45,273 bases of DNA from Ralstonia sp. ASV6 (GCF_016429285.1 NZ_JAELUI010000036.1:1-45273), one strand, 5' to 3'. Positions 1 to 8,506 are shown, counted from the stretch's first letter. Numbers and translations: made by a program. Notes: generated by a model from the sequence alone, not told the origin.

Positions 1-5
1 CGGAC

Positions 6-524
6 ATGTCGAAGTCCCAAACCATGATCAAACTCGCAGCGATTGCCACGCTGCTGGCCCTGGGCGCTTGCAGCTCGGGCGTCAAGCTGGATGACACCGC
101 CAAGAATGGCACGGGCGGTGCAGGCACGGGCGCCGACACCCGCACGGTCACCCCGGTGGACGTGGGCCGTGACGAGCTGACCGATCCGAACAGCCCGCTG
201 GCCAAGCGCAGCATCTACTTTGACTTCGACAGCTACTCGGTCAAGTCGGAATACCAAGGTTTGCTGGGCCAGCACTCGCGCTACCTGCAGTCGCACAATC
301 AGCGCAAGGTGCTGATCCAGGGCAATACCGATGAGCGCGGCACCAGCGAGTACAACCTGGCGCTGGGCCAGAAGCGTGCCGAGGCCGTGCGTCGCGCGCT
401 GTCGTCGATGGGCGTGCCTGACAGCCAGATGGAAGCCGTGAGCCTGGGCAAGGAAAAGCCGCAGGCTACCGGCCACGACGAAGAGTCGTGGGCGCAGAAC
501 CGCCGCGCCGACATCGTTTACTGA
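6..524 (+). CDS. pal: Peptidoglycan-associated lipoprotein Pal
   Basis: Outer-membrane lipoprotein of the Tol-Pal system, which tethers the outer membrane to peptidoglycan during division. The 172-residue product starts with a lipoprotein signal peptide whose lipobox ends LGAC, putting the lipidated cysteine at residue 22. A low-complexity G/T/D linker follows, then an OmpA-like peptidoglycan-binding domain (about residues 65-172) with the FDFDS strand and the TDERGT motif typical of Pal. Length is normal for the family. The ATG at 6 is used, but a second in-frame ATG at 24 would also give a good signal peptide, and the window edge hides any ribosome site. cpoB follows 77 bases downstream, the usual order; tolB would lie just outside the window. 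Confidence 0.96.
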   Translation: MSKSQTMIKLAAIATLLALGACSSGVKLDDTAKNGTGGAGTGADTRTVTPVDVGRDELTDPNSPLAKRSIYFDFDSYSVKSEYQGLLGQHSRYLQSHNQRKVLIQGNTDERGTSEYNLALGQKRAEAVRRALSSMGVPDSQMEAVSLGKEKPQATGHDEESWAQNRRADIVY

Positions 525-601
525 TCGGCACGGTTTGAGGTTGGACGCGCCGGCTGCGATGCTGCGGCCGGCGTTCTTACGTTGGCAATCACAGGAATAC
601 G

Positions 602-1378
602 ATGATGAAACAGCGCGCGTATGACGCCATGCGTCGGGCCATCCTGATGGCGACGCTTGTTGCGGGTGGCGCCCTGACCATGGCCGGCCCGGCGGCGGCA
701 GGGGTGTTTGACGACGATGAGGCGCGTCGCGCCATCATCGACATGCGCGAGAAGTTCAACACCTTCCAGTCGAGCGCGGCACAGCGTATCGACCAGAACA
801 GCAAGAACCTGATCGACGCGCAGAACCAGATCGAGACCCTCAAGTCCGAAGTGGCGCGCCTGCGTGGTCAGAACGAGGTGCTGCAGAATTCCGTCGACAC
901 GCTGACCAAGCAGCAGAAGGATTACTACGCCGACCTCGATGCGCGCCTGAAGAAGTTCGAACCGCAGCAGGCCACGGTGGAAGGCCGCGAAGGCACGGTC
1001 CAGCCCGGCGAGAAGGATGAGTATGACGCCGCACTCAAGCGCTTCCAGAGCGGTGATTTCAAGGGGGCAGGCAACCAGTTCTCGGCCTTCGTGAAGAAGT
1101 ATCCGCAGAGCCCGTACCTGCCGTTGGCGCAGTTCTGGCTGGGCAACGCGCTGTATGCACAGCGTGACTACAAGGGTTCGAGCTACGTGCTGGAGAGCAT
1201 GGCGCGCGCCAACCCGCAGCACCCGAAGGCGGCCGATGCGCTGCTGCAGGTGGCAACCAACCAGGGTGAATCGGGCCAGAAGGCCGCCGCACGCAAGACG
1301 CTGGAATCGGTGGTTGCCCAGTATCCGGGCAGCGAGCAGGCCAAGACTGCCGAAAGCCGTCTGAAGACGATGCGCTGA
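602..1378 (+). CDS. cpoB: Tol-Pal coordinator CpoB (YbgF)
   Basis: Periplasmic protein that in E. coli links Tol-Pal-driven outer-membrane constriction to peptidoglycan synthesis. The 258-residue product has a signal peptide ending near AAA (about residue 33), an N-terminal coiled coil (about 40-120, heptad-like, rich in Q, N, L and K), and a C-terminal TPR region (about 140-258) with repeats beginning DEYDAALKRF and SPYLPLAQFWLGNALYAQ. This is the standard YbgF/CpoB architecture and length. ATG codons at 602 and 605 are adjacent and either could be used. It is the last gene of the tol-pal operon, as an intrinsic terminator follows directly. Confidence 0.94.
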   Translation: MMKQRAYDAMRRAILMATLVAGGALTMAGPAAAGVFDDDEARRAIIDMREKFNTFQSSAAQRIDQNSKNLIDAQNQIETLKSEVARLRGQNEVLQNSVDTLTKQQKDYYADLDARLKKFEPQQATVEGREGTVQPGEKDEYDAALKRFQSGDFKGAGNQFSAFVKKYPQSPYLPLAQFWLGNALYAQRDYKGSSYVLESMARANPQHPKAADALLQVATNQGESGQKAAARKTLESVVAQYPGSEQAKTAESRLKTMR

Positions 1379-1405
1379 TCGGCAAATCATCATTGTTGTG
1401 AATCG

Positions 1406-1439
1406 ACGCCCGCCCGTGGCTGCATCGGCGGGCGTTTTT
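1406..1439 (+). terminator. Intrinsic terminator of tol-pal operon
   Basis: A perfect 9-bp stem (arms 1406-1414 and 1427-1435) with a 12-base loop is followed by a T run to 1439. It lies 28 bases after the cpoB stop. Confidence 0.88.
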
Positions 1440-1544
1440 CATGGTCGGTCGCAAATGGCCGGCATGTGCGGTCCTGGGCGCGGGGAAGGTGATGGCGCGT
1501 TAAAATGAGGGCCTTCCTCTGATGTGCTCCACAAGGCTTCGCCC

Positions 1545-2231
1545 ATGAAAAAACGCGCCATCGTCCTGCTTTCCGGCGGGCTGGACTCCGCCACCGTGCT
1601 CGCCATGGCCAATGCCGATGGCTTTGAGACCTACGCGCTGTCGATGCGCTACGGCCAGCGCCACTCGTCCGAGTTGGAAGCGGCCAAGAAGGTGGCGGCT
1701 GCGATCGGTGCCGTGCGTCACGAGATCGTCGATCTGGACTTGCGCAAGTTCGGCGGCTCCGCGCTGACCGACGACACCCTTGATGTGCCGACCGATGGCG
1801 CGCACGCAGTTGCCGATGCAGGTATTCCCATCACCTACGTGCCGGCGCGCAACACCATCATGCTGTCGCTGGCACTTGGCTGGGCTGAGGCTGTGGGCGC
1901 GCGTGACCTGTTCTTCGGTGCCAATGCGGTCGACTACTCCGGCTATCCGGACTGCCGCCCAGAATACGTTGCTGCCTACGAGGCGCTCGCCAACCTGGCC
2001 ACCAAGGCTGGTGTGGAGGGTGAGCGCATCCGCGTGAACGCGCCCATCATCGCCATGACCAAGGCGGAGATTATCCAGGCCGGTGCGCGACTGGGCGTCG
2101 ACTATGGCATGACGGTGTCGTGCTACAAGGCTGACGACGAAGGTCGTGCCTGCGGCGTATGCGATTCGTGCCGTATCCGCAAGGCTGGCTTTGAGGCTGC
2201 CGGCGTGCCTGACCCGACGCGCTACGTCTGA
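1545..2231 (+). CDS. queC: 7-cyano-7-deazaguanine synthase QueC
   Basis: Converts 7-carboxy-7-deazaguanine to preQ0 with ATP and ammonia, in the cytoplasmic queuosine tRNA-modification pathway. The 228-residue protein has the N-type ATP pyrophosphatase loop SGGLDS at residues 10-15 and the zinc-binding cysteines C193, C203, C206 and C209 near the C-terminus. The ATG at 1545 is chosen because [15 protein letters not shown] matches family N-termini; a GTG 21 bases upstream would only add seven unlikely residues. The YeeE-type transporter gene starts four bases after the stop, so the two are probably co-transcribed, although no functional link is obvious. Confidence 0.96.
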   Translation: MKKRAIVLLSGGLDSATVLAMANADGFETYALSMRYGQRHSSELEAAKKVAAAIGAVRHEIVDLDLRKFGGSALTDDTLDVPTDGAHAVADAGIPITYVPARNTIMLSLALGWAEAVGARDLFFGANAVDYSGYPDCRPEYVAAYEALANLATKAGVEGERIRVNAPIIAMTKAEIIQAGARLGVDYGMTVSCYKADDEGRACGVCDSCRIRKAGFEAAGVPDPTRYV

Positions 2232-2235
2232 CGCC

Positions 2236-3351
2236 ATGCCCGAACTCGATCTCAACGCGCTCTCCCACACGGTGCTGTGGGCGACCTTTGCGCTCACCTT
2301 TGCGTTTGGTGCGCTATTGCAGCGCACGCACTTCTGCACAATGGGCGCGGTGTCCGACGCCATCAACATCGGCGACTGGAGCCGCGTGCGCATGTGGGTG
2401 CTGGCCATTGGCGTGGCCATGATCGGCACGGGGTGCTTAAGCTGGCTGGGCCTGATTGATACGAGCAAGACCATCTACACGGCCAACAAGCTGCTGTGGC
2501 TGTCGTCGCTGGTGGGCGGGCTGTTGTTTGGCTTCGGCATGGTGCTGGGCTCGGGTTGCGGCAGCAAGACGCTGGTGCGCATCGGCGGCGGCAATCTCAA
2601 GTCGGTGGTGGTGTTCGTGTTTCTCGGGTTGTCGGCGTACATGACGCTTAAGGGCGTGTTTGGCGTGGTGCGCGTGGCGACCGTCGACAATGTCGTGGTC
2701 ACGTTGCCGACCTCGCAGGACTTGCCGAGCGTGCTGGGCCATGCGCTGTCGGTCGATGTGCGCACGCTGCGTCTGGCACTCGCGCTGGTGATTGGCGGGG
2801 TGCTGTCGCTGTGGGCGCTGCTCGGGCGTGATTTCCGCACGGTCGACAACCTGCTCGGCGGTGTCGGCGTCGGGCTCATCATCGTGGCCATGTGGTACGT
2901 GTCGGGCCACCTCGGCTATGTGCAGGAAGATCCGAACACGTTGCAGGAGGCGTTCCTCGCCACCAACAGCGGCCGCATGGAGGCGCTGAGCTTCGTCGCC
3001 CCCGTGTCGTACACGCTGGAGTGGTTGATGTTCTTTAGCGATACGTCGCGCGTGTTGACGGTGGGCATCGTGAGCGTGCTGGGCGTGATTGCCGGCTCCG
3101 CCGTGGTGGCGCTGGCCACGCGCACGTTCCGCTGGGAAGGTTTTGCCAGTGCTGAAGACACCGGCAATCACATCATCGGCGGCATCCTGATGGGGGTGGG
3201 CGGTGTGACGGCGCTGGGCTGCACGATCGGGCAGGGACTGTCGGGCGTGTCGACGTTGGCAATCGGCTCATTCATCGCGCTGGCGGGTATTGTGATCGGC
3301 GCGGTGCTGGCGTTCCGCTATCAGATGTGGCGGATGGAACGCCTAGTCTGA
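2236..3351 (+). CDS. YeeE/YedE-family sulfur (thiosulfate) transporter
   Basis: Polytopic inner-membrane protein of 371 residues from the YeeE/YedE (sulf_transp) family. Characterised members such as TsuA take up thiosulfate through a path lined by conserved cysteines. The three cysteine motifs are visible: THFCTMG (C34), GSGCGSKT (C108) and ALGCTIGQG (C329). Multiple hydrophobic helices span the whole protein. The longer open frame from 2146 overlaps queC, so the ATG at 2236, four bases after the queC stop, is chosen. Thiosulfate is the best-supported substrate for the family but is not proven here. Two candidate organosulfur oxygenases lie about 1-2 kb downstream. Confidence 0.87.
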   Translation: MPELDLNALSHTVLWATFALTFAFGALLQRTHFCTMGAVSDAINIGDWSRVRMWVLAIGVAMIGTGCLSWLGLIDTSKTIYTANKLLWLSSLVGGLLFGFGMVLGSGCGSKTLVRIGGGNLKSVVVFVFLGLSAYMTLKGVFGVVRVATVDNVVVTLPTSQDLPSVLGHALSVDVRTLRLALALVIGGVLSLWALLGRDFRTVDNLLGGVGVGLIIVAMWYVSGHLGYVQEDPNTLQEAFLATNSGRMEALSFVAPVSYTLEWLMFFSDTSRVLTVGIVSVLGVIAGSAVVALATRTFRWEGFASAEDTGNHIIGGILMGVGGVTALGCTIGQGLSGVSTLAIGSFIALAGIVIGAVLAFRYQMWRMERLV

Positions 3352-3357
3352 CAGGCG

Positions 3358-3387
3358 TTGACAGAACCGCTGTTATCTTCCTATAAT
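3358..3387 (+). promoter_or_regulatory. Consensus sigma-70 promoter of tRNA-Lys
   Basis: A perfect -35 TTGACA (3358-3363) and perfect -10 TATAAT (3382-3387) are separated by 18 bases, with the tRNA starting 11 bases further on. It lies just after the YeeE stop codon. Confidence 0.88.
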
Positions 3388-3398
3388 CGCGGTCTTTG

Positions 3399-3474
3399 GG
3401 GTCTTTAGCTCAGTCGGTAGAGCAGTAGACTTTTAATCTATTGGTCGCGGGTTCGAATCCCGCAGGACCCACCA
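3399..3474 (+). tRNA. tRNA-Lys (anticodon TTT)
   Basis: A 76-base cloverleaf with encoded CCA. The acceptor stem pairs GGGTCTT (3399-3405) with AGGACCC. The D-arm contains AGCTCAGTCGGTAGAGC. The anticodon loop CTTTTAA has TTT at 3432-3434, and the T-arm contains GGTTCGAATCC. The pairing is complete apart from G-T wobbles. The gene is solitary, has its own consensus promoter and shows no integrase or att-like duplication nearby. Confidence 0.97.
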
Positions 3475-3572
3475 AATTTCAGAGGGCTCGACAGCAATGT
3501 CGGGCCCTTTGTCTTTTGTGCGGCGCTATCCTGTGCGTCGTCCCTGCGCGTGTCATTCACTGGTCTACGCCC

Positions 3573-4064
3573 ATGTCCCTGCGCCTCTATCTCGCCGGCC
3601 CCGATGTCTTCCGCCCGCAACCGGTTGTATATGGCGAAGCGCTGAAGCAACTGTGCGCGGACTTCGGCTTCACCGGCCTGTATCCGCTCGACAACGCAAT
3701 CGCCCCACAAGCCAACGGTCCGGCGACCGCCGCCGAGATCTACCGACAGAACATCGCACTGATCGATTCGGCCGATGCCGTGATGGCCAACGTGGCAGAC
3801 TTCCGCGGCCACGAGCCCGACTCCGGCACGTGCTTCGAAATCGGCTATGCCATCGCGTGCGGCAAAGACGTGTGGTGCTACAACGTGCCTGCCGTGCCAC
3901 TCCTCGCGCAGGTGCCCAACATCCAAGGCAGTGACGCCGACGGCTGGGCAGTGGAGGACTTCGGCCTGCCGCGCAACCTGATGATCGCGTGCAGCAGCCG
4001 CTCGGTGGTGGGCGATGCGCGCGCGTGCCTGGAGCAGATGCGTGCGCATTACGCGGGCGCGTAG
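3573..4064 (+). CDS. Nucleoside 2-deoxyribosyltransferase family protein
   Basis: Cytoplasmic enzyme family that transfers or hydrolyses 2-deoxyribosyl groups of nucleosides or nucleotides (Pfam Nuc_deoxyrib_tr). The 163-residue protein has the N-terminal YLAGPDVF nucleotide-binding motif (6-13) and PDSGTCFEIG near residue 82-91, whose glutamate (E89) is in the place of the family nucleophile. Length fits the family. The open frame extends upstream into the tRNA, so the ATG at 3573 is used, where the strong family motif begins. It stands alone downstream of tRNA-Lys. Salvage or housecleaning of modified nucleotides is plausible; the true substrate is unknown. Confidence 0.88.
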   Translation: MSLRLYLAGPDVFRPQPVVYGEALKQLCADFGFTGLYPLDNAIAPQANGPATAAEIYRQNIALIDSADAVMANVADFRGHEPDSGTCFEIGYAIACGKDVWCYNVPAVPLLAQVPNIQGSDADGWAVEDFGLPRNLMIACSSRSVVGDARACLEQMRAHYAGA

Positions 4065-4172
4065 TTGCGCATAGTTGCGCGGCCGATATGCGTATGCGGA
4101 TTGCTTCCTTCGGGGCGGCCGAGGCTATCCGTATAGTGCCTGCACCGGATGATCCCCCGGACGAGGCACCGC

Positions 4173-5345
4173 ATGAAGCTCGACGACCTGCATCAACTCC
4201 CTGATCTCACACACCTGTTGGCCGAACTGGCCTCCACTGCTGCGCAACGCGATCAGCAAGGCGGTCATGCGGCGCACCAGAAGGCGGCGATTGCACGTGC
4301 TGGTCTGCTGCCGTTGGTGATTCCCACCCAGTACGGCGGTGCGGGCGCCGGCTGGGCCGATGCTTTTGCTGTCGTGCGGGCCATTGCTGCGGTCGACAGC
4401 TCGCTCGGGCATCTGCTGGCCTTCCAGTACTTGCAGACTACTACGGTGTATCTGTACGGCTCCGATGCACAGCGTGAGCGCTTTCTTCGCCCGACGGCGG
4501 AGCTTGGCTGGTGGTGGGGCAACGCCGTCAACCCGCTCGATCATCGGTTGCGCGCGCAGCGCTCCGGCAGCGGCTGGGTGCTTGATGGGGAGAAGGGTTT
4601 CTGTTCGGGCACGCTGGGTTCGAACATGATGGTGGTGTCAGGCCATGACGAGGCGAGCGGCAAGTCGATCGTGGCCGTGGTGCCGACTGCGCGCTACGGC
4701 ATCACCGTGCGCGATGACTGGCATCCCATCGGCCAGCGCCAGACCGATAGCGCCACGGTGCAGTTCCGCCACGTGCAGGTGGCGGAAGACGAAGTGCTGG
4801 CGGGGCCTGAAAACGTCTTTACGCCTTATCAGACCTTGCGTTCGTGCGTTGCGCAGAACGTGCTGGTCAATCTCTACACCGGCATTGCCGCAGGCGCGCT
4901 GGACGAGGCGCGCAAGGTCACGCTGCATGCGTCGCGGCCGTGGCTCACCTCCGGCGTGGAGCGTGCGGCGGACGACCCTTATCAGATCCAGCGCTTTGGC
5001 GAGATGCGTGTGCAATGGCTTGCTGCAGACGCCTTGGCCGCTCGCGCCATCCAGCGGCTGGACCGCGCGTGGCGCAAGGGTGTATCGCTCACCGCCGATG
5101 AGCGCGCCGAGGTCTCGCTCGCCACCGCCGAGGCCAAGGTGGCCGCGCATCGTGCCGCGTTGTTCATCAGCCAGGAGATGTTCGAGGCGACGGGCGCGCG
5201 CTCCACCAAGGCCGCACTCGCCCTGGACCGCTTCTGGCGCAACGCGCGCACGCACACACTGCACGATCCGCTCGACTACAAACTGCGCGCCATCGGCCGC
5301 TACGCGTTGGAAGGCATCCTGCCGGACGCCACGGTGTACGGCTAA
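4173..5345 (+). CDS. DszC/SfnC-like flavin monooxygenase (acyl-CoA dehydrogenase fold)
   Basis: The 390-residue product has the acyl-CoA dehydrogenase fold but resembles the DszC/SfnC branch, reduced-flavin-dependent oxygenases that act on organosulfur compounds. Supporting motifs are the central DGEKGFCSGTLGSN block, where DszC-type proteins carry a similar FCSG motif, and HPIGQRQTDSATVQF. It lacks the catalytic-glutamate C-terminal motif seen in the true dehydrogenase at 13386-14579. The ATG at 4173 is preferred to the one at 4149 because GAGG at 4163-4166 is well spaced. A TauD-like dioxygenase follows 96 bases later on the same strand. A role in sulfur scavenging is inferred from that pair; an acyl-CoA dehydrogenase with another substrate cannot be excluded. 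Confidence 0.75.
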   Translation: MKLDDLHQLPDLTHLLAELASTAAQRDQQGGHAAHQKAAIARAGLLPLVIPTQYGGAGAGWADAFAVVRAIAAVDSSLGHLLAFQYLQTTTVYLYGSDAQRERFLRPTAELGWWWGNAVNPLDHRLRAQRSGSGWVLDGEKGFCSGTLGSNMMVVSGHDEASGKSIVAVVPTARYGITVRDDWHPIGQRQTDSATVQFRHVQVAEDEVLAGPENVFTPYQTLRSCVAQNVLVNLYTGIAAGALDEARKVTLHASRPWLTSGVERAADDPYQIQRFGEMRVQWLAADALAARAIQRLDRAWRKGVSLTADERAEVSLATAEAKVAAHRAALFISQEMFEATGARSTKAALALDRFWRNARTHTLHDPLDYKLRAIGRYALEGILPDATVYG

Positions 5346-5441
5346 GCGCGTATCGATCTGCGCTTTCCTTCGTTGGCGGGTGGCCGGCGCGGGCGGTGTA
5401 ATGTGGAATTCGTTCGCTGCCGTGAACTCTCTACTGACATC

Positions 5442-6356
5442 ATGTCCGACGTTGCTCTTGCCACTCCGGCTGCCCCAGAGGCGCCAGCCGTTCGCACCAC
5501 CCGCTTCCACATTCGTCGTCTGCCTGAGGCACCGCTCGGCGCGGAGATTCTCGGTCTGGCCGATGCAGCCGACTTGACCGACGCCGACATCGCTGCGATT
5601 CGCCAGGCGTGGCTTGCGCACGATGGCTTGCTTGTCTTCCGCGACGTACAACTCACGCCGCAGTCGCAAGTCGAATTCAGCCGTCGCTTCGGCCCGTTGC
5701 AAGTGCATGTGCTCAATCAGTTTCATCTGGCGCGGCATCCGGAAATCCTGGTCGTCTCCAACGTGGTCGAGAACGGCAAGCCGATCGGCTTGGGAGATGC
5801 CGGGCGCGACTGGCATTCGGATCTCTCGTACAAGCCGCTGCCGAGCCTGGGCTCGCTGCTACTGACGCGTGAACTGCCGGAGGAGGGCGGCGACACGCTG
5901 TTTGCCAACATGGTCCGCGCGTTCGATACGCTGCCCGCCGAACTCAAGCGCGTGATTGAAGGCCGCCGAGCAGTGCACTCGTACGTGTACCGCTACGAGC
6001 GCTTGCGTGTGCTGTCGAGCTGGCGCCCGCCGCTGTCGCAGGCGCAGATCGATGCGGTGCCACCGGTCGATCATCCGGTCGTGCGCACGCACCCGGAAAC
6101 CGGCAAGCGCGCGCTCTTCGTCAACGAAGGCTTCACCTCGCACATCCTTGGCCTGCCCGAAGATGAGAGCACCAGCGTGCTGGAACAGCTTTTCGCCCAC
6201 AGTGTCCGCGCAGACAACGTCTACACGCACCAATGGCGCGCGGGCGACATGCTGTTCTGGGACAACCGCTCGACCATCCATTTCGCGCCGGGCTGCCCCG
6301 ACACGTATCGCCGCACGCTGCACCGCACGACGATCGAGGGCGACGTCCCCGTCTAA
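5442..6356 (+). CDS. TauD/TfdA-family Fe(II)/2-oxoglutarate dioxygenase
   Basis: The 304-residue protein belongs to the TauD/TfdA family, which uses Fe(II), O2 and 2-oxoglutarate to hydroxylate substrates such as taurine, alkylsulfonates, sulfates or chlorophenoxyacids. The iron triad is visible: H125 and D127 in DWHSDLSY, and H280 in WDNRSTIHFA. The RRTLHRTTIEG segment (290-300) carries the arginine that binds 2-oxoglutarate. The ATG at 5442 is chosen as the first one consistent with family length. The gene follows the DszC-like monooxygenase in the same direction, so release of sulfite from an organosulfur compound is a reasonable guess. Its stop codon overlaps the convergent Nudix gene by four bases. 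Confidence 0.9.
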   Translation: MSDVALATPAAPEAPAVRTTRFHIRRLPEAPLGAEILGLADAADLTDADIAAIRQAWLAHDGLLVFRDVQLTPQSQVEFSRRFGPLQVHVLNQFHLARHPEILVVSNVVENGKPIGLGDAGRDWHSDLSYKPLPSLGSLLLTRELPEEGGDTLFANMVRAFDTLPAELKRVIEGRRAVHSYVYRYERLRVLSSWRPPLSQAQIDAVPPVDHPVVRTHPETGKRALFVNEGFTSHILGLPEDESTSVLEQLFAHSVRADNVYTHQWRAGDMLFWDNRSTIHFAPGCPDTYRRTLHRTTIEGDVPV

Positions 6357-6814
6357 AGTCCTGCCTCGCGCAGACGTGCATCAATGCTTGCGAGCGTGAG
6401 CGTCTGCGCGAAGAGCCGTGCGAGGGATTGACTGGCGTGCTGTGAGACCTCGTCTGCGTTGGCCCAGCGGTACGCATCCATCTCGGGGATCAGGCGGCCC
6501 GTGTGATAGCTGTTGAACATCGAGGTGCAGGTCAGCGTGTCGAGCCGGACCTCTGCGCGGCGCAGGCGTGTGGCGAACAGGTGCAGCTCCTTGTCGCGCC
6601 GGAACGGAACGCGGCCGAGTTCGATCAGCGCGTGGCCATCGAGCACGAGGCCGGTTTCTTCACGCGTCTCGCGCAGTGCGGTATCGCGGTCGTTCTCGCC
6701 CGGTTCGGGGGCGCCCTTGGGGATGTCCCAGTGGCGCGTTTCCGTGGCGTGGGCGAGCAGGACCTCGGCGTCTTCGTTGAGCAGCACAAGACCACAGGAC
6801 AGGGCGATCGGCAT
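6353..6814 (-). CDS. Nudix hydrolase
   Basis: Cytoplasmic pyrophosphohydrolase of 153 residues. The Nudix box is complete at residues 34-56 (GAPEPGE, seven residues, RETREETGL), with all metal-binding glutamates present. The context HWDIPKG just before the box resembles diadenosine-polyphosphate or dinucleoside polyphosphate hydrolases (bis(5'-nucleosyl)-tetraphosphatase type), but substrate cannot be assigned from sequence. It is the third gene of a minus-strand operon after the FetA- and FetB-like genes, with a two-base gap to the permease gene. Its last four bases overlap the stop of the convergent dioxygenase gene. Confidence 0.92.
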   Translation of the reverse strand: MPIALSCGLVLLNEDAEVLLAHATETRHWDIPKGAPEPGENDRDTALRETREETGLVLDGHALIELGRVPFRRDKELHLFATRLRRAEVRLDTLTCTSMFNSYHTGRLIPEMDAYRWANADEVSQHASQSLARLFAQTLTLASIDARLREAGL

Positions 6815-6816
6815 GG

Positions 6817-7626
6817 CTACTTGCCCCCGCCGCGCTGCACGATGCGTGCGCTCAGCAACTGGTGGTCACGGTTGAACAGGCGCCGGTAGGCGAGCAGTAC
6901 GGCCGCCACCGTGCCGAGCCCGGAGGAGGCCGCCAGCAAAAACATGATGACGATCTGGTAGCGCACGGCCTCCAGCGGCGACTGCCCGGCCAGCACCTGA
7001 CCCGTCATCATGCCCGGCAGGCTTACCACGCCCACGACCGACATCTGATTGATGATCGGCGTCAAGCCGGCGCGCACAGCGGTTCGTGCAGCATTGCGTG
7101 CCGCCTCCCAGCGCGTGCCGCCCAGCGCGAGCACCGTTTCCACCTGGTCACGTGTAGCGATCAGCTCGCCGGTCATACGCTCCAGTGCCAGGCCCACCCC
7201 CGTGAGCGTGTTGCCCAGAATCATCCCCATGATCGGAATGGCGTACTGCGGTTCGTACCACGGCTGCGCGCGCAGCACGACGATCAACCCGATCGCGCCG
7301 ATCAGCCACGTGCTGCCGAACACCGACAGCGTCCCGTCGATTCGCAGCCCTGCGTAGCCGCGCGCGCCGCGGCTACCGGTAGCGTGCCCCGCAATCAGCG
7401 TCATGGCGGCAACCACACCAAGCACCACCGCCCAATACGCATGGGCGAACACCCATTCGAGCACGAAGCCGATGGCCAGCAACTGTACGACGGTGCGCAC
7501 GGCTGCCCACGAGAGGCGTCGCTCCAGCCCAAGACCCAGCCCGATCGACAGCGCGCCGTTGATGAGGATCAGCGCCGCAGCGATGCCGACCTGCCAGGCG
7601 GAGAGCGTGAGTTCCTGCCCGTTCAT
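6817..7626 (-). CDS. fetB: FetB/UPF0014-family ABC exporter permease
   Basis: Polytopic inner-membrane protein (269 residues) of the UPF0014/FetB family. The E. coli FetAB exporter is linked to iron export and peroxide resistance. Several hydrophobic helices are evident, together with the conserved cytoplasmic block LALGGTRWEAARNA, where this family places a coupling segment, and NQMSVVGVVSLPGMMTGQ. The open frame runs further upstream into the ATPase gene, but the ATG at 7626 overlaps the ATPase stop as ATGA, a typical translational-coupling arrangement, so this start is chosen. It pairs with the ATPase encoded immediately before it. Metal specificity here is inferred from the family only. 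Confidence 0.88.
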   Translation of the reverse strand: MNGQELTLSAWQVGIAAALILINGALSIGLGLGLERRLSWAAVRTVVQLLAIGFVLEWVFAHAYWAVVLGVVAAMTLIAGHATGSRGARGYAGLRIDGTLSVFGSTWLIGAIGLIVVLRAQPWYEPQYAIPIMGMILGNTLTGVGLALERMTGELIATRDQVETVLALGGTRWEAARNAARTAVRAGLTPIINQMSVVGVVSLPGMMTGQVLAGQSPLEAVRYQIVIMFLLAASSGLGTVAAVLLAYRRLFNRDHQLLSARIVQRGGGK

Positions 7627-8354
7627 CGTGTCGCCCCGGTATTCAGTCGGCCGGCTTCCATGCGCCAGTGCTGCCGGCCGATGCGCGCGGCCTGCTCCGG
7701 ATCGTGCGTGATCCACACCCAGGCGCGCTGGTCGGGCGCCTGGGCAAACCAATGCAGCAGCAGTGCCTCAATGGCGCGCGCAGAAGCAGGGTCCAGGGCA
7801 GCGGTCGGCTCGTCGAGCAGCAGCACGGCGGGGCCGGTTTGCAGGGTGCGGACGAGTGCGGCAATCTGCGCCTCGCCGCCGGAAAGGTCGGTGGCGGTCT
7901 TGTCGAGAAAGCTTGCATCGCGCTCGGCGCGGGCCAGCATGGTAACGGCGGCTTCGCGGTCAAACGAAGCGTGCCCCTGACGTGCATGCAGTTGATAGGG
8001 CAGGCGGAGGTTGTCTTCCACTGTGCCCGGCAGCAGCGCGGGGCGCTGACGCACGTAGGCGACCTGGCAGCGATAGGCCGGGACGGCGCGCGCGGCAATC
8101 CTCTCACCTCGCCATGTCACATGACCGTCATCGACCGGGTCAAGCAGGGCCAGCGCGCGCAGCAGCACGCTCTTGCCGGCACCCGATGGTCCGGTAAGCG
8201 CAATGCGTTCTCCCGTCCGCACGGTCAGCGAAGTGGGGTGCAGGAGCGTGGCACCGGTACGCATGTCGCGGCGGTGGAGGTCGATGGCGGTCAGCATGAC
8301 GTGAGGCAGAGCGTGTTGCGTACGGTACGGCATCAATGCGGTGCTTTTATGCAT
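7623..8354 (-). CDS. fetA: FetA-like ABC transporter ATPase
   Basis: ATP-binding subunit for the adjacent FetB-like permease. The 243-residue protein has Walker A GPSGAGKS (55-62), the ABC signature LSGGEAQ (157-163), Walker B VLLLDE (177-182) and the H-loop histidine (H217). The start is uncertain: ATG codons at 8354, 8333 and 8297 are all in frame and none has a clear ribosome site; the one at 8297 (MLTAIDLHRRD) would give a more typical ABC ATPase N-terminus. First gene of the minus-strand operon fetA-fetB-nudix. About 250 bases of divergent non-coding DNA separate it from the next gene at 8608. Confidence 0.88.
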   Translation of the reverse strand: MHKSTALMPYRTQHALPHVMLTAIDLHRRDMRTGATLLHPTSLTVRTGERIALTGPSGAGKSVLLRALALLDPVDDGHVTWRGERIAARAVPAYRCQVAYVRQRPALLPGTVEDNLRLPYQLHARQGHASFDREAAVTMLARAERDASFLDKTATDLSGGEAQIAALVRTLQTGPAVLLLDEPTAALDPASARAIEALLLHWFAQAPDQRAWVWITHDPEQAARIGRQHWRMEAGRLNTGATR

Positions 8355-8506
8355 TATGCATATGAGCGGGTGGGGTGCTCCTCCACTTAAATTTCTTCAG
8401 CGCTGGCACGCCTGACTTGCGGTTGCCGCGCCACTATGCGGTTCGCATGCCATGCGGGATGGCCCTTAACCTGAACGGACGATGTCGAAGGCCCCGGCGC
8501 ACGGTG

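Noticed and set aside
547-574. Hairpin between pal and cpoB as a terminator
   Set aside because: The seven-bp stem is not followed by a T run, and both genes belong to one operon; at most it is an attenuating or processing stem.
518-1393. Long minus-strand open frame opposite cpoB
   Set aside because: It mirrors the codon pattern of cpoB, has no family motifs or ribosome site, and cpoB is well supported. GC-rich genomes commonly show such shadows.
3399-3474. tRNA-Lys as an integration site for a mobile element
   Set aside because: No integrase gene, no duplicated tRNA 3' end and no composition change follow; the downstream genes look native.
4062-4081. Ten-base tandem duplication after the deoxyribosyltransferase gene
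   Set aside because: Only two short copies that share TAGTTGCGC; too small to infer function.
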